Origin: Okapia johnstoni
Lineage: Eukaryota; Chordata; Mammalia; Artiodactyla; Giraffidae
Direction: 5' to 3'
DNA: 64,000 nt
NCBI GenBank assembly: GCA_024291935.2
Contig: CM044311.1
Coordinates: 17,011,001-17,075,000, forward strand
Part shown: positions 11,226 to 22,688 of the stretch, in pieces
Position numbering within the stretch: position 1 is the first letter of the stretch
Layout of the letters: each line of letters begins with the position of its first letter
Notes under the pieces: generated by a model
What the model saw: only the letters and a program-made list of their open reading frames with translations
Database searches by the model: none
Told to the model about the DNA's origin: nothing
Program-made: the position numbers and the translations under genes

Positions 11226-12150
11226 TTCCTAGCTTGGGAATCAATGCTACTGGCTACCTGCATAATAATAATAGTGGCTTAAGTAACAAAAGTCAATGTA
11301 TATTACAGAATTTATGTGTTGAGCTGCCAAGCCAGATGAGTCCACAATAAACAAAGACTATAACTCATTTTCATAAAAAAGTTAATAATGGAATAATAAA
11401 TCATCATTTCACTTTGATCCTTTGTATCAGACAAAAATGACAGAGGTGACTATATTCTTGATATTTAACTTCATCTCAGTAAGTTCACATAAGTTCTCTT
11501 TGTAAACACTTGTGAAGTAGAGGACTAAGAATTTTCCTATAGCTTTATGCAGAACTATAATTTCACTGTTATCTTCTCAATAGTGGATGGACAAACTAAT
11601 CCTCATTTGGAAGGCCAGGTGAGAGAGGATTATTGCAGAAGTGATAGCCAGTAATTCACACTGATCTCCAGTCAGCTGACTTAACTCTAACATAGTAATT
11701 ATCTGTGGTTGAGTCACAGTTACCTCAGCCAGCACATGTGCTGGTTGTATTTATCACGTGTTTAAGTCTACAGTTTTGTGGCTGATGAACATAACTCTAC
11801 ATAAATAAAAATCAAGAAAACTCTTGGCTATCATTTCAAGCAGAGTAATACCTACCAAACCAGTAATTTAAACTTTTTTTGTGAGTTTTGTTTTTCTTGT
11901 ATTTTTCGAATTTATGTAGAAGCAAGTGGGGTAAATGATATTTTCAGTATTTCAATATACAAATGAAATATAAAAAGTAAATTGTTTAAAGATCATTTAT
12001 GTTCACTGGCTTACAATTATAGGGATTTTTCTGTTAGTTCTGCAAAGCTATTGTTCAACAATGTTTGAGTATCCCAGTATTTCTTTATAAAAGAGGAAAA
12101 ATAGTTGCATTAAAAAAATGAAAAACTTAATAATGTGCCTATTTTAAGGA
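11226..12150. other. Non-repeat DNA with motif-dense core
   Basis: No interspersed repeat was recognised. The core 11671-11760 packs several perfect transcription-factor-type motifs and is listed separately. The rest is AT-rich. Confidence 0.5.
11671..11760. promoter_or_regulatory. Candidate enhancer: E-box/RUNX/AP-1/GATA cluster
   Basis: Seen directly: palindrome GTCAGCTGAC (11671-11680, E-box CAGCTG); TTATCT (11699-11704, GATA on the minus strand); TGTGGTT (11704-11710, RUNX type); TGAGTCA (11710-11716, AP-1 type); a perfect 16 bp palindrome CCAGCACATGTGCTGG (11729-11744) around E-box CACATGTG; and CACGTG (11755-11760). The GATA, RUNX and AP-1 motifs abut or overlap by one base, as in composite enhancer sites. 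Function is inferred only. Such motifs also occur by chance. Confidence 0.35.
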
Positions 12151-12228
12151 ATACTACCATCTCAACAAACATTTACTGAGCTCATATGGTTTCCAAAGAA
12201 CTTGATTAAATATTGTGAGGAGTTACTA
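12151..12228 (+). repeat. Ancient mammalian repeat, left part
   Basis: 'caacaaacatttactgagct...' resembles the old L1M/MIR-type sequence and appears to continue to the right of the BovB at 14730-14800 ('caaatacaaaagtgag ... agtgccctaag'). BovB therefore seems to have inserted inside it. Confidence 0.45.
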
Positions 12229-14722
12229 TGAAAATCTATGCCCCAACCAGTAACTTTGAAGAAGTTGAAGTTGAACGGTTCTATGAAGACCTACAAGACC
12301 TTTTAGAACTAACAACCAAAAAAGATGTCCTTTTCATTATACGGAACTGGAATGAAAAAGTAGGAAGTTAGGAAACACCTGGCGTAACAGGCAAATTTGA
12401 CCATGGAGTACAGAATGAAGCAGAGCAAAGGCTAATAGAGTTTTGCCAAGAGAACGCACTGGTCATAGCAAACACCCTCTTCCAACAACACAAGAGAAGA
12501 CTCTACACATGAACATCACCAGATGGTCAACACCGAGATCAGATTGATTATATTCTTTGCAGCCAAAGATGGAGAAGCTCTATACAGTCAGCAAAAACAA
12601 GACAGGGAGCAGACTATGGCTCAGATCATGAACTGCTTATTGCCAAATTCAGACTTAAATTGAAGAAAGTAGGGAAAACCACTAGATCATTCAGATATGA
12701 CCTAAATCAAATCCCTTATGATTATACAGTAGAAGTGACAAATAGATTTAAGGGACTAGATCTGAGAGACAGAGTGCCTGATGAACTATGGACAGAGGTT
12801 CCTGACATTGTACAGGAGACAGGGATCAAGACCATCCCCATGGAAAAGAAATGCAAAGAAGCAAAATGGCTATCTGAGGAGGCCTTACAAATAGCTGTGA
12901 AAAGAAGAGAAGTGAAAAGGAAAGATGTTACCATTTGAATGCAGAGTTCCAAAGAATAGCCAGGAGAGATAAGAAAGCCTTCCCCAGTGATCGATGCAAA
13001 GAAATAGAGGAAAACGACAGATTGGGAAAGACTAGAGATCTCTTCAAGAAAATTAGAGATCCCAAGGGAACATTTCATGCAAAGATGGGCTCGATAAGGG
13101 ACAGAAATGGTATGGACCTAACAGAAGCAGAAGATATTAAGAAGAGGTGGCAAGAGTACACAGAAGAACTGTACAAAAAAGATCTTCACGACCCAGATAA
13201 TCATGATGGTATGATCACTCACCTAGAGCCAGACGTCCTGGAATGTGAAGTCAAGTGGGCCTTAGAAGCATCACTACGAACAAAGCTAGTGGAGGTGAAG
13301 GAATTCCAGTTGAGCTTTTTCAAATCCTGAAAGATGATGCTGTGCAAGTGCTGCACTCGATATGCCAGCAAATTTGGAAAACTCAGCAGTGGCGACAGGA
13401 CTAGAAAAGGTCAGTTTTCATTCCAATCCCAAAGAAAGGCAATGCCAAAGAATGCTCAAACTACCACACAATTGCACTCATCTCACATGCTAGTAAAGTA
13501 ATGCTCAAAATTCTCCAAGCCAGGCTTCAGCAATATGTGAACCGTTAACTTCCAGATGTTCAAGCTGGTTTTAGAAAAGGCAGAGGAACCATAGATCAAA
13601 TTGTCAACATCCGCTGGATCTTCAAAAAAGCAAGAGAGTATCAAAAAGACATCTATTTCTGCTTTATTGACTATGCCAAAGCATTTGATTGTGTGGATCA
13701 CAATAAACTGTGGAAAATTCTGAAACAGGTGGGAATACCAGACCATCTGACCTGTCTCTTGAGAAACCTGTATGCAGGTCAGGAAGCAACGGGTAGAACT
13801 GGACATGGAACAACAGAATGGTTCCAAATAGGAAATGCAGTACGTCAAGGCTGTATATTGTCACCCTGCTTATTTAACTTATATGCAGCATACATCATGA
13901 GAAACGCTGGGCTGGAAGATACACAAGCTGAAATCAAGACTGCGGGGAGAAATATCAATAACCTCAGATATGCAGATGACACCACCCTTATGGCAGAAAA
14001 AGAGCCTCTTGATGAAAGTGAAAGAGGAGAGTGAAAAAGTAACTTAAATCTTAACATTCAGAAAACTAAGATCATGGCATCTGGTCCCATCACTTCATGG
14101 GAAATAGATGGGGAAACAGTGGAAACAGTGTCAGACTTTATTTTTTGGGGCTCCAAAATCACTGCTGATGGTGATTGCAGCCATGAAATTAAAAGACGCT
14201 TACTCCTTGCAAGGAAAGTTATGACCAACCTAGATAGCATATTTAAAAGCAGAGACATTACTTTGACGACAAAGGTCCATCTAGTTAAGGCTATGGTTTT
14301 TCCAGTAGTCCTGTATGGATGTGAGAGTTGGACGGTGAAGAAAGCTGAGCGCCGAAGAATTAATGCTTTTGAACTGTGGTGTTGGAGAATACTCTTGAGG
14401 GTCCCTTGGACTTCAAGAAGACCCAACCAGTCCATCCTAAAGGAGATCAGTCCTGGGTGTTCATTGGAAGGACTGATGTTGAAGCTGGAACTCCATCACT
14501 TTGGCCACCTCATGCGAAGCATTGACTCCCTGGAAAAGACCCTAATATTGGGAAGGATTCGGGGCAGGAGGAGAAGGGGATGACAGAGGATGAGATGGCT
14601 GGATGGCATCACCGACTTGATGGACATGGGTCTGGGTATACTCTGGGAGTTGGTGATGGACAGGGAGGCCAGGTGGGCTGTGATTCATGGGGTTGCAAAG
14701 AGTAGGCTCGACTGAGCGACTG
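12229..14722 (+). pseudogene. BovB endonuclease-reverse transcriptase ORF, broken
   Basis: The RTE-type single ORF encodes an APE-like endonuclease followed by reverse transcriptase, which together carry out target-primed reverse transcription in the nucleus. Remains in order: partial endonuclease with its C-terminal Ser-Asp-His motif at 12621-12629 (reading GSDHELL), a linker region to about 13250, and the RT core with KAFDCVDHNKLW (about 13678-13713), RQGCILSP and the catalytic Tyr-Ala-Asp-Asp at 13969-13980. The conserved C-terminal region runs from 14074 to about 14583. Lesions: stop TAG at 12369-12371, stop TGA replacing Trp at 12510-12512, a frameshift near 12930, a one-base loss near 13267, a TAA near 13547 and a deletion near 14000. 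It cannot make a working protein. Confidence 0.9.
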
Positions 14723-14729
14723 AACTGAA
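12229..14729 (+). mobile_element. BovB LINE, 2.5 kb, longest copy in window
   Basis: The 5' end is truncated inside the endonuclease coding region, and the 3' end is complete with a 'gactgaactgaa' tail at 14719-14729. Coding remains are described in the pseudogene entry. The flanks appear to belong to one older repeat (12151-12228 and 14730-14800). I found no clear target duplication. Confidence 0.93.
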
Positions 14730-15515
14730 GGGCATAAAGCAAATACAAAAGTGAGTGATATACTATCAGTGCCCTAAGATACATTCAAACAAAGGGCGTT
14801 GTCCCAAGAGATTGTGTTGAACTGGAGAACTGGAAAGACTATGGACGGAATTGTGTTTGGCATGTGATGTGAAAGGATTGCAATCATGAAAATGAGCTGG
14901 AAGGAGAAAATCGCCTATGCGAGCAAATTAAAATGCAATGAGAGTACTAACTTCACATAGCTTTTAAAAAGTAGTAAGTAGAATGTGTTGGCTAGTCGCT
15001 TAGGTATACATATAAAAAACAGGAGAAATCAACACTGCAAAGATAAACTGGGCTCTACGAGGAAGGCCAGCTGAAGGGTAACTAGGCTAGGCAATAACTG
15101 CAAATTCTTATCAATCAGAATGATAAGTCATCGAATCTGAAGAAGAAGATTGGTGGGAGAAGAAAATTGGAGAGGGACCAATGATAAGTTTTTCCCAGAT
15201 TACCAGTAAGATATGATGAAGCTGAGCTTGCAAAAGTGGTAAAATAAAGGTAGAAATAAATTCAAGAGACTTTGAAGAGGTAGAATCCAGGTTCCCTGTC
15301 AATTTGACTGAATATACAAAAAGGGGAAAAAAATATTATCTGAATAAAGATATATGTTACTTGACAATTAATCCTTTCAATAAATATTTATCAACTACAT
15401 AAGTTAGTTTGTAACTTCATTAGAAATCTCCTATTAAGACAGACATATAAGTAACATTTTTAAAATGGTTTCTTAACTACTGGTGCTTTGGCTATTTGGG
15501 AACAAATTTCTTATA
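14730..15515. other. Mostly unassigned DNA
   Basis: 14730-14800 continues the old repeat seen left of the BovB. The remainder (14800-15515) has weak resemblance to ancient L1M-like sequence near 15110-15310, but too little to call. No gene is visible. Confidence 0.45.
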
Positions 15516-15720
15516 TATAACATATATAATATATATAATATATATACACACAGATTATATATACATAGGGCTTCCCTGGGAGCTCAGATGGTAAAGAATC
15601 CACCTGTAAGAAAGGATACTTGGGTTCGATCCTAATATACACAGATTATATATGCATACAATTGCATATATAAATACATATATATGTATTCATTAGTATA
15701 TACAATCTATAATTTTAATC
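15516..15720. repeat. AT-rich (TA)n tract with truncated SINE head
   Basis: TA-rich simple sequence lies at about 15516-15550 and again at 15645-15700. The SINE head at 15568-15634 sits inside it. Confidence 0.7.
15568..15634 (+). mobile_element. Bov-tA tRNA-like head only (67 bp)
   Basis: Only the tRNA-derived head is present: it starts with 'gggcttccctgg', has the B-box-like 'gggttcgatcc' (15622-15632) and stops there. The A unit and tail are absent. AT-rich near-identical stretches of about 24-26 bp at 15542-15567 and 15635-15658 flank it, consistent with a long target duplication differing by one CA unit and one base. Confidence 0.8.
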
Positions 15721-15962
15721 TCCATGGTTGTCAAAAACTAACTCCATTTTAGATACATTAGGCAAATTATATGAAATTGCCACTATGCTATGGGAAGAAC
15801 AAACCTTGAAAATAGTATTTATGATGACAGTTTTCATACTAATAGTATTAAAATTAATACAAAACATTTGCTGAATATTTTCCATGTTCCAAGAACTATT
15901 CAGAAGACATTATGTGAAATATCTCCTTGAAACATGACAGCAAATCTATGAGAAAAAGACTA
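15721..15962. other. Unassigned AT-rich DNA
   Basis: Part of 15840-15960 ('ctgaatattttccatgttcc') faintly recalls MIR or L1M sequence, but not enough to assign. Confidence 0.4.
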
Positions 15963-16508
15963 TTTTCATCCTTCAGTTCAGTTCAGTCACTCAGGAGTGT
16001 CCAACTCTTTGCGACCACATGAATCACAGCACACCAGCCCTCCCTGTCCATCACCAACTTCCAGAGTCTACCCAAACCCATGTCCATCGAGTCGGTAATG
16101 CCATGCAGCCATCTCATCCTCTGTCGTCCCCTTCTTCTCCTGCCCCCAATCCTTCCCAGCATTAGAGTCTTTTCCAATGAGTCAACTCTTCACATGAGGT
16201 GACCAAAGTATTGGAGTTTCAGCTTCAACATCAGTCCTTCCAATGAACACCCAGGACTGATCTCCTTTAGGATGGACTGGTTGGGTCTTCTTGCAGTCCA
16301 AGGGACTCTCAAGAGTCTTCTCCAACACCACAGTTCAAAAGCATCAATTCTTTGGCACTCAGCTTTCTTTATAGTCCAATTCTCACATCCATACAGGACT
16401 ACTGGAAAAACCATAGCCTTGACTAGATGTACCTTTGTCGTCAAAGTAATGTCTCTGCTTTTAAATATGCTATCTAGGTTGGTCATAACCTTCCTTCTTT
16501 TCATCCTT
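15963..16508 (-). mobile_element. BovB LINE, 5'-truncated, with target duplication
   Basis: A minus-strand copy of about 524 bp (15974-16497), with the 'cttcagttcagttcag' tail at its left end and the 5' truncation at the right. Direct repeats 'ttttcatcctt' at 15963-15973 and 16498-16508 give an 11 bp target duplication. The C-terminal coding part is mostly open on the minus strand but lacks the RT core. Confidence 0.93.
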
Positions 16509-17229
16509 ACTTTATACAAATAGAAATTTAGATAAGTTGTTAAACTCATAGAGGGTAAGAGAGAGCCAACAAGAGAAAACAAATTAGGCAGTTAATAGAA
16601 AATCTGTGTTGCGGATCTAACCAGCAGCTACTCTACTAATCAGTCTTTATGATAAGGACAGATAAATCCAGAGGTGACTCACAGAAGAGCTTCTAGAAGA
16701 GTGAAGTGATTGGTATAGGTCACATACAGAACACTGAATAGAACTTGGGAAGTTTTGTCTGGGAAAGAAATGTCTTAGACAGCGGTACAGGGCACAGTGT
16801 ACATTTGTTAAGACTTGAACTAACAAATCCTGTCTTGCTTCTATAAAACAGACAACTAAGGAAATTAAAGAAAAACAGAATTTGGGTGAACTTAAAATAG
16901 TTTTGTAACAGCTAAAACTGTTCTGAGATAGAGTGAGCCCTATAAAGAGGCAGTTAGTTTCTCATACCTGAAATACTAAACTTGAACAATACTTAGAAGG
17001 GATGGTGTACAGAAGGTTCAAACTCACAATAGGGTTAGAAGTAGATGACCTTTATATCCTAATTTTTTTTTTAAGAAATTAAATCCTAATTTTAAATCCT
17101 AATTTTCCCTAATGCTATAATTGTCAACTAAGAGAAAGAGCTCCTCAATAAATAGGAATTTATATGTTATTCTCAAAGTAATAGTGGAATCTGTATTACT
17201 GACATATTTTCAGGGATATAGGATATGAT
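16509..17229. other. Unassigned DNA
   Basis: No repeat or gene was recognised. A T-rich stretch near 17060-17105 contains a short local repeat of 'aaatcctaattt'. Confidence 0.5.
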
Positions 17230-17307
17230 TTGTGCAAAACACTTGACACATTCCCTAACATATAGTAAGTGCTCAATAAATATTGGCTATTACTGTACTT
17301 TTTATTA
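17230..17307 (+). repeat. MIR-like 3' end
   Basis: 'cacttgacacat...catatagtaagtgctcaataaatattggctatta' follows the MIR 3' core order. A BovB lies immediately to its right. Confidence 0.6.
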
Positions 17308-17309
17308 AC

Positions 17310-18944
17310 TCAGTTGTTCAGTTCGGTCACACAGTCTTGTCCGACTCTTTGCGACCCCATGGACTGCAGCACTCCAGGCTTCCCTGTCCATCCCCAACTC
17401 CTGGAGCCTACTCAAACTCATGTCCATCGAGTTGATGATGCCATCCAACCATCTCATCCTCTGTTGTCCTCTTCTCCTCCCACCTACCATCTTTCCCAAC
17501 ATCAGGGTCTTTTCCAAAGAGTAAGTTCTTCTCATCAGGTGGCCAAAGTATTGGAGTTTCAGCTTCAGCTTCAGTCCTTCCAATGAATATTTAGGACTGA
17601 TTTCGTTTATGATGGAGTGGTTGACTCTCCTTGCAGTCCAAGGGACTCTCAAGAGTCTTCTCCAACACCACAGTTCAAAAGCATCAATTCTTCAGCTCTC
17701 AACTTTCTTTATAGTCCAACTTTCATATCCATACATGACTACTGGAAAAACCATAGCTTTCACTAGACAGACATTTGTTGGCAAAGAAATGTCTCTGCTT
17801 TTTAATATGCTGTCTAGGTTGGTCATAACTTTTCTTCCAAGGGTTAAGCGTCTTTTAATTTTGTGGCTGCAGTTATCATCTGCAGTGATTTTGGAGCCCC
17901 CCAAAATTAAGTCTATCACTGTTTCCACTGTTTCCCCATCTGTTTGCCATGAAGTGATGGGACCAGATTCCATCATCTTAGTTTTCTGAATGTTGAGTTT
18001 TAAGCCAACTTTTTCACTTTCATCTTTCACTTTCATCAAGAGACTCTACCTCCTTTTCGCTTTCTGCCATAAGACTGGTGTCATCTGCATATCAGAGGTT
18101 ACTGATATTTCTCCCAGCAATCTTGATTCCAGCTTCTGCTTCATGAAGCCCAGCATTTCTCATGATATACCCTGCATAGAAGTTAAATAAGCAGGGTGAC
18201 AATATACACTCTTGACATACTCCTTTCCTGATTTGGAACCAGTCTGTTGTCCCATGTCTAGTTCTAACTGTTGCTTCCTGACCTGCATACAGATTTCTCA
18301 GGAGGCAGGTCAGATGGTCTGGTATTCCCATCTCTTTAAGAATTTTCCAGTTTGTTGTGATCCACATGGTCAAAGGCTTTGGCATAGTCAATAAAGCAGA
18401 AGTAGATGTTTTCATGGAACTCACTTGCTTTTTTGATTCTCCAACTGATGTTGGCAATTTGATGTCTGGTTCCTCTGCCTTTTCTAAAACCAGCTTCAAC
18501 ATCTGGAATTTCATGGTTCACATACTGTTGAAGCCTGGCTTGGAGAATTTTGAGCATTACCTTGCTAGCATGTGAGATGAGTGCAATTGTGCAATAGTTT
18601 GAGCATTCTTTGGTATTGCCTTTCTTTGGGGTTGGAATGAAAACTGAGCTTTTCTAGTTCTATGGCCACTGCTGAGTTTTCCAATTTTGCTAGCATATTG
18701 ACTGGAACACTTTCAGAGCATCATCTTTTAGGATTTGAAACTGCTCAAGTGGAATTCCATCACTTCCGCTAGCTTTGTTCATCATGATGCTTCTAAGGCC
18801 CACTTGACTTAGCATTCTAGAATGTCTGGCTTTAGGTGAGTGATCACACCATTGTGGTTATCTGGGTCATGAAGAGCTTTTTTGTATAGTTCTTCTGTGT
18901 ATTCTTGCCACTTCCTCTTTAACCTCTGCTTCTGTTAGATCCAG
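17310..18944 (-). mobile_element. BovB LINE, 1.6 kb, minus strand
   Basis: The 3' end is at the left ('gttcagttcggtcac') and the 5' truncation at about 18944, in the region coding for the linker ahead of RT. Read on the minus strand it retains the AGFRKGRGT, FCFIDYAKAFDHVDHNKL, RKGVCQECILSP and C-terminal QYFGHLMRR blocks. Multiple frameshifts and stops split the frame, for example after 'KLENS' near 18336 and near 18092. The YADD region is present near 18078-18092. No endonuclease is present. No target duplication is evident. Confidence 0.92.
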
Positions 18945-19080
18945 AAGATTTCTCCATAAATTTACAGAAGATTTCTCTGTAAACTCCGGGACATTGTTAT
19001 GGACAGGGAGGCCTGCCGTGCTGCAGTCCATGGGGCCGTGAAGAGTCCGACACGACTGTGCGACTGAACTGAACTGAACT
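18945..19080 (+). mobile_element. Short BovB/ART2-type 3' tail
   Basis: A plus-strand piece (about 18982-19080), 'ggacattgttatggacaggg' to 'gactgaactgaactgaact', the last ~100 bp of BovB, placed tail-outwards next to the minus-strand copy. The preceding 18941-18987 contains an imperfect ~22 bp direct repeat built on 'cagaagatttctc'. Confidence 0.8.
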
Positions 19081-19132
19081 GATTCAAATTTATTCACATG
19101 AATACAAACGTTAAAATATAATGTCAAATAGT

Positions 19133-19337
19133 GAAGAGAAGCGAAGTCGCTCAGTCGTGCCCGACTCTTTGCGACCCCATGGACTGAGCCTACAAGGCTT
19201 ATCAGTCCATGGGAGTTTCCAGGCAAGTGTACTGGAGTGGGTTGCTATTTCCTTCTCCAGGGGATCTTCCCAACCCAGGGATCAAACCCGGGTCTCCCAC
19301 ATGTAGGCAGACGCTTTACCATCCGAGCTACCAATAG
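19133..19337 (-). mobile_element. Bov-tA SINE, minus strand
   Basis: The tail is at the left ('gaagtcgctcagtcg') and the tRNA-like head at the right ('ggcagacgctttaccatccgagctacc'). The A unit carries a shuffled 'cctacaaggcttatcagtccatggg' region instead of the usual 'aggctcctctgtccatggg'. Confidence 0.88.
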
Positions 19338-19347
19338 GATATTCCTG

Positions 19348-19650
19348 AAATGGTCTGCTGCTGCTGCTGCTGCTGCTAAGTCACTTCAGTCGTGTCCGAC
19401 TCTGTGCGACCCCGTAGATGGCAGCCCACCAGGCTCTGCCGTCCCAGGGATTCTCCAGGCAAGAACACTGGAGTGGGTTGCCATTTCCTTCTCCAATGCA
19501 TGAAAGTGAAAATTCAAAGTGAAGTCTCTCAGTCGTGTCCCACTCTTCGCGACCCCATGGACTGCAGCCTACCAGGCTCCTCCTTCCGTGAGATTTTCCA
19601 GGCAAGGGTACTGGAGTGCAGTGCCATTGCCTTCTCTGCTAAAATGGTCT
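19348..19650 (-). mobile_element. Bov-A2 dimeric SINE with (CTG)n and target duplication
   Basis: Two A units in tandem on the minus strand (19357-19641), joined by 'aatgcatgaaagtgaaaattc', with the microsatellite tail (CTG)8 at 19355-19378. Direct repeats 'aaatggtct' at 19348-19356 and 19642-19650. This is the standard Bov-A2 structure, a length-variable locus type in bovids. Confidence 0.95.
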
Positions 19651-20235
19651 ACATGTTTTAAAATATATAAGAAAAGAGTACAAGCTAAACAAACAACCTG
19701 TCTCTATAAAGAGAGATCACAATAACATTTAAAATTAAGCAGATAACACCATGAAAAGCATTCTTTGTCTGCTCTTTTGACTTAATATTAACTACTTATT
19801 AAACTTTGTATTATTTTTCCCATAGTATCAGCCAAAGCATACATGTGAACAGGATTAAACTGTCTAGTCCTTAGTGATATTTTGTGGCGATGGAGTGGTT
19901 TCAAGAACAATGTGTGCATTATTTCCAGCTGTAAACAGATCAATCTCCATGCTGTGATAGGAGTGACTGGTATTTCCAGATCTGTTTGATCATGCCATTA
20001 ACTAGCTGATTCACTTGCTATTTAACACTGAAAACGAATTATTTCCTCTGTACCATTAGATTACTCTGCTTCTGTGCACCTTCCATTCAATCATAGCTAA
20101 GGATAAACACATTAGCCAGTAATCAAATATCACATGTGTTTCAGAAACATCAATAAATTAGAAAGTTTCATATAACTACTCCTTCATGTTTAGTTTCTAA
20201 AAAATAACTTTAGAGTAATTAGTAAATATTGTATT
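19651..20235. other. Unassigned DNA
   Basis: No repeat or gene was recognised. Confidence 0.5.
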
Positions 20236-20350
20236 AGTAGCTAATATTTATTGAGCACTTTTTATATATCAGGCAATGTGCTAAGTGCTTTATATAGATT
20301 ATTTCATGTATCCCTGAAAATAGCTTTATGAAGTAAATGTTTTACCTTTG
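20236..20350 (-). repeat. MIR SINE fragment
   Basis: 'tttattgagcac...caggcaatgtgctaagtgctttatat...tagctttatgaagtaaatg' matches the MIR core in reverse orientation. Confidence 0.75.
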
Positions 20351-21149
20351 GTAATTATATAAATGCTATTTAGTTATTGGTGAGGGAGAATATAATTCTT
20401 TTATGGCATTATATAATAGTAGAAAATTAGAATTTAAATAAAATATAAAGCTCATATTCTTGAAAAGTAATGTGAGAATTTAACTTTTTAAGGTTCAGAT
20501 TTGTTCAAATTTAATATTCAAACATGGGGAACTCCTTTCCTCTGGTGGCACATGGCACAGTGGTAGGTTGATGATGATCTTTTAAATTAATAATGTGAAG
20601 TGTGGTATTTAGCAAGAAAAAAGGAGAACAAGAGATAAGATATATGTAAAATATATAAACATTTTTACTTTTCTAGATTTATTTATTGAATAATTATCAC
20701 ACTGAAAAGGAATTAGGTCTTTTCTGCTTAGTTCTAGAAGAATAATTTAGAACTAATAAATGAATGTAGCTATAAACATGCATTGATGTCATAAAATGTA
20801 AGAGATTCTAAATTCTATTTATATAATCTGTGGGGGGAAAAGAAGAAGGAGGAAGGGAGGAAGGAAATGCATCACGTTGCAAGGTGACTGAAATTCTGAA
20901 ATGACCCAATTCATTTAAACACTAAAAGTCTGTTAATCGACTGTTACATAAGGTAGAGACTCCTGTGGGATTAAAACTAAGAAATTGATAATGCCCCTTT
21001 GAAGCTGAATATCTTATATGATTTTTAGTACTCTAAAACTCTGAATAATTTTTTATAGTCAGTCAAAGAAGTTTTTTTTAATCCCTAAATGTCTAGGTGG
21101 TTTAACCTAGACAAACTTAAGGAAACTTTACTAATAGTAAGTAGTAACT
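20351..21149. other. Unassigned AT-rich DNA
   Basis: A purine-rich run lies at about 20832-20868. A perfect 8 bp stem (gtctaggt / acctagac, 21091-21098 and 21105-21112) is a small inverted repeat of no evident function. No gene is visible. Confidence 0.5.
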
Positions 21150-21533
21150 TTTTGAAGAACTGATGCCTTCAAACTGTGGTGCTGGAGAAGACTCCTGAAA
21201 GTCCACTGGACAGCAAGGAGATCAAATGAATCAACCTTAAGGGAAATCAATGCTGAATGCTCATTGAAAGGACTAATGCTGAACCTGAAACTCCAGTACT
21301 TTGGTCATCTAATGCAAACAGCCAATTCACTGGAAAAGTCCCTGAGGCTGGGAAAGATTCAGTGCACAAGGAGAAGAGGGCATCAGAGGATGAGATGGTT
21401 GGATGGCATCACCAAAGCAATGGATATGAACCTGGGCAAACTTTGGGAGATGGTGAGGGACAGGGAGGCCTGTTTTGCTGCAGTCCCTGGAGTTGCAAAG
21501 AGTCAGACATGACTGGGTGACTGAACAACAAAA
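21150..21533 (+). mobile_element. BovB LINE 3' fragment, older tail class
   Basis: The last ~380 bp of BovB, ending 'gactgggtgactgaacaacaaaacaag' rather than (GAACT)n. Translation gives [17 protein letters not shown] and the following blocks, open to 21512. Confidence 0.88.
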
Positions 21534-22587
21534 CAAGTAATAAAATTTAGAAAAGTCTTGCTCTGCTGGCTTTGAGGGGAGAAATTTTAAACCAATTGAA
21601 TTTCCAAGATATGTAATATAGGGTCAAAAGTATGTGCCATCATTGTTAAATATCTCAGGATATATATAGATACCATCACCACCACCAAGAACAACAAACT
21701 GGCTGGGTATGTAGCCTTTGATTATTTGGCTCAGTTATTTGTCTGTTTACTTGTTTTCTTTTGTTTCTGATGACTTCACTGTCAGTTGAATTTAACATTG
21801 CTATATTAATATTTTTTTTGATAATCAAAGCATAGAAGTTGAAAGATGAGAGTTCTAAGAAGGAATGTTACTGCAGGTTGTAACAAGAAGATGTGCTCTA
21901 ATCAACCAGGAATAAGACTGGGGCAGCTGCTCAAAAGAGAAATCTAGGCAAAGAACAAGGTTCATATTCTAGATCAAATGCCAGATGAACATTTTGGTTT
22001 CAGGTAAAAATGTTGACATTGTCAATAAGCCCTACTGTCTTAAAAAAATAACTACTTAAAAGCTCTGATATGACCATCTAAATATTTCATGAAATTATAC
22101 TAACCTTAGCATAAAATACAGGTAGGCAGTAGCCTAAGGCATAAGTAGCTTCATAGAAGAAGTTTGGATTGGACCACCGAACACCTCTTATGAATACAAA
22201 CACAGACACCAGAACTTGATGGATTTTCCTTTTGCAAAAATTTTCTCCTGGTGCAACCAAGGGTCCTCTGCAATTTTAGTCTTGATTTTCAGCAACTGAA
22301 CCAACCATTCATATCCCACCCAGCAAAAAAATAGTTACTTAGAGGCAAGACACTCTGGCCTCAAATACTCAAGAGAACTGAAGGGTCATTGAGACATACA
22401 GGTAGAATTTTCTTTTTTCCTGATAGAGTATTTCAGCAACAATATGAGTTAATAGGCCATTATATTTGGTCTGTGACACCTAAAAACATTTATAGTGTGT
22501 GATTTGCTTTTTAAAATGAACAAACATGTTTCCTATTTCAAGTTCCAAGTATAAAATTTTCAAACATGTTTTTGTAATTACCTAGTT
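21534..22587. other. Unassigned DNA
   Basis: A short CAC-rich run (tcaccaccacca, 21674-21695) is the only simple repeat. No gene or repeat family was recognised. Confidence 0.5.
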
Positions 22588-22688
22588 ATAGTTAGTTACT
22601 CAGTCATGTCTGACTCTTTGTGACCTCATGGATTGTAACCCAATTCCATTGTCCATGGGATTCTTCAGGCAAGAACACTGGAATGGAC
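22588..22688 (-). mobile_element. Bov-A-type SINE fragment abutting BovB
   Basis: The tail and half of an A unit on the minus strand ('gttactcagtcatgtctgac' to 'gcaagaacactggaatgg'). It breaks off where the head side should continue and is directly joined to a plus-strand BovB. Confidence 0.85.

Noticed and set aside
21091..21112. Perfect 8 bp stem-loop considered as a terminator
   Set aside because: Bacterial-type terminators are not expected in vertebrate DNA. No transcript is nearby. Chance is sufficient.
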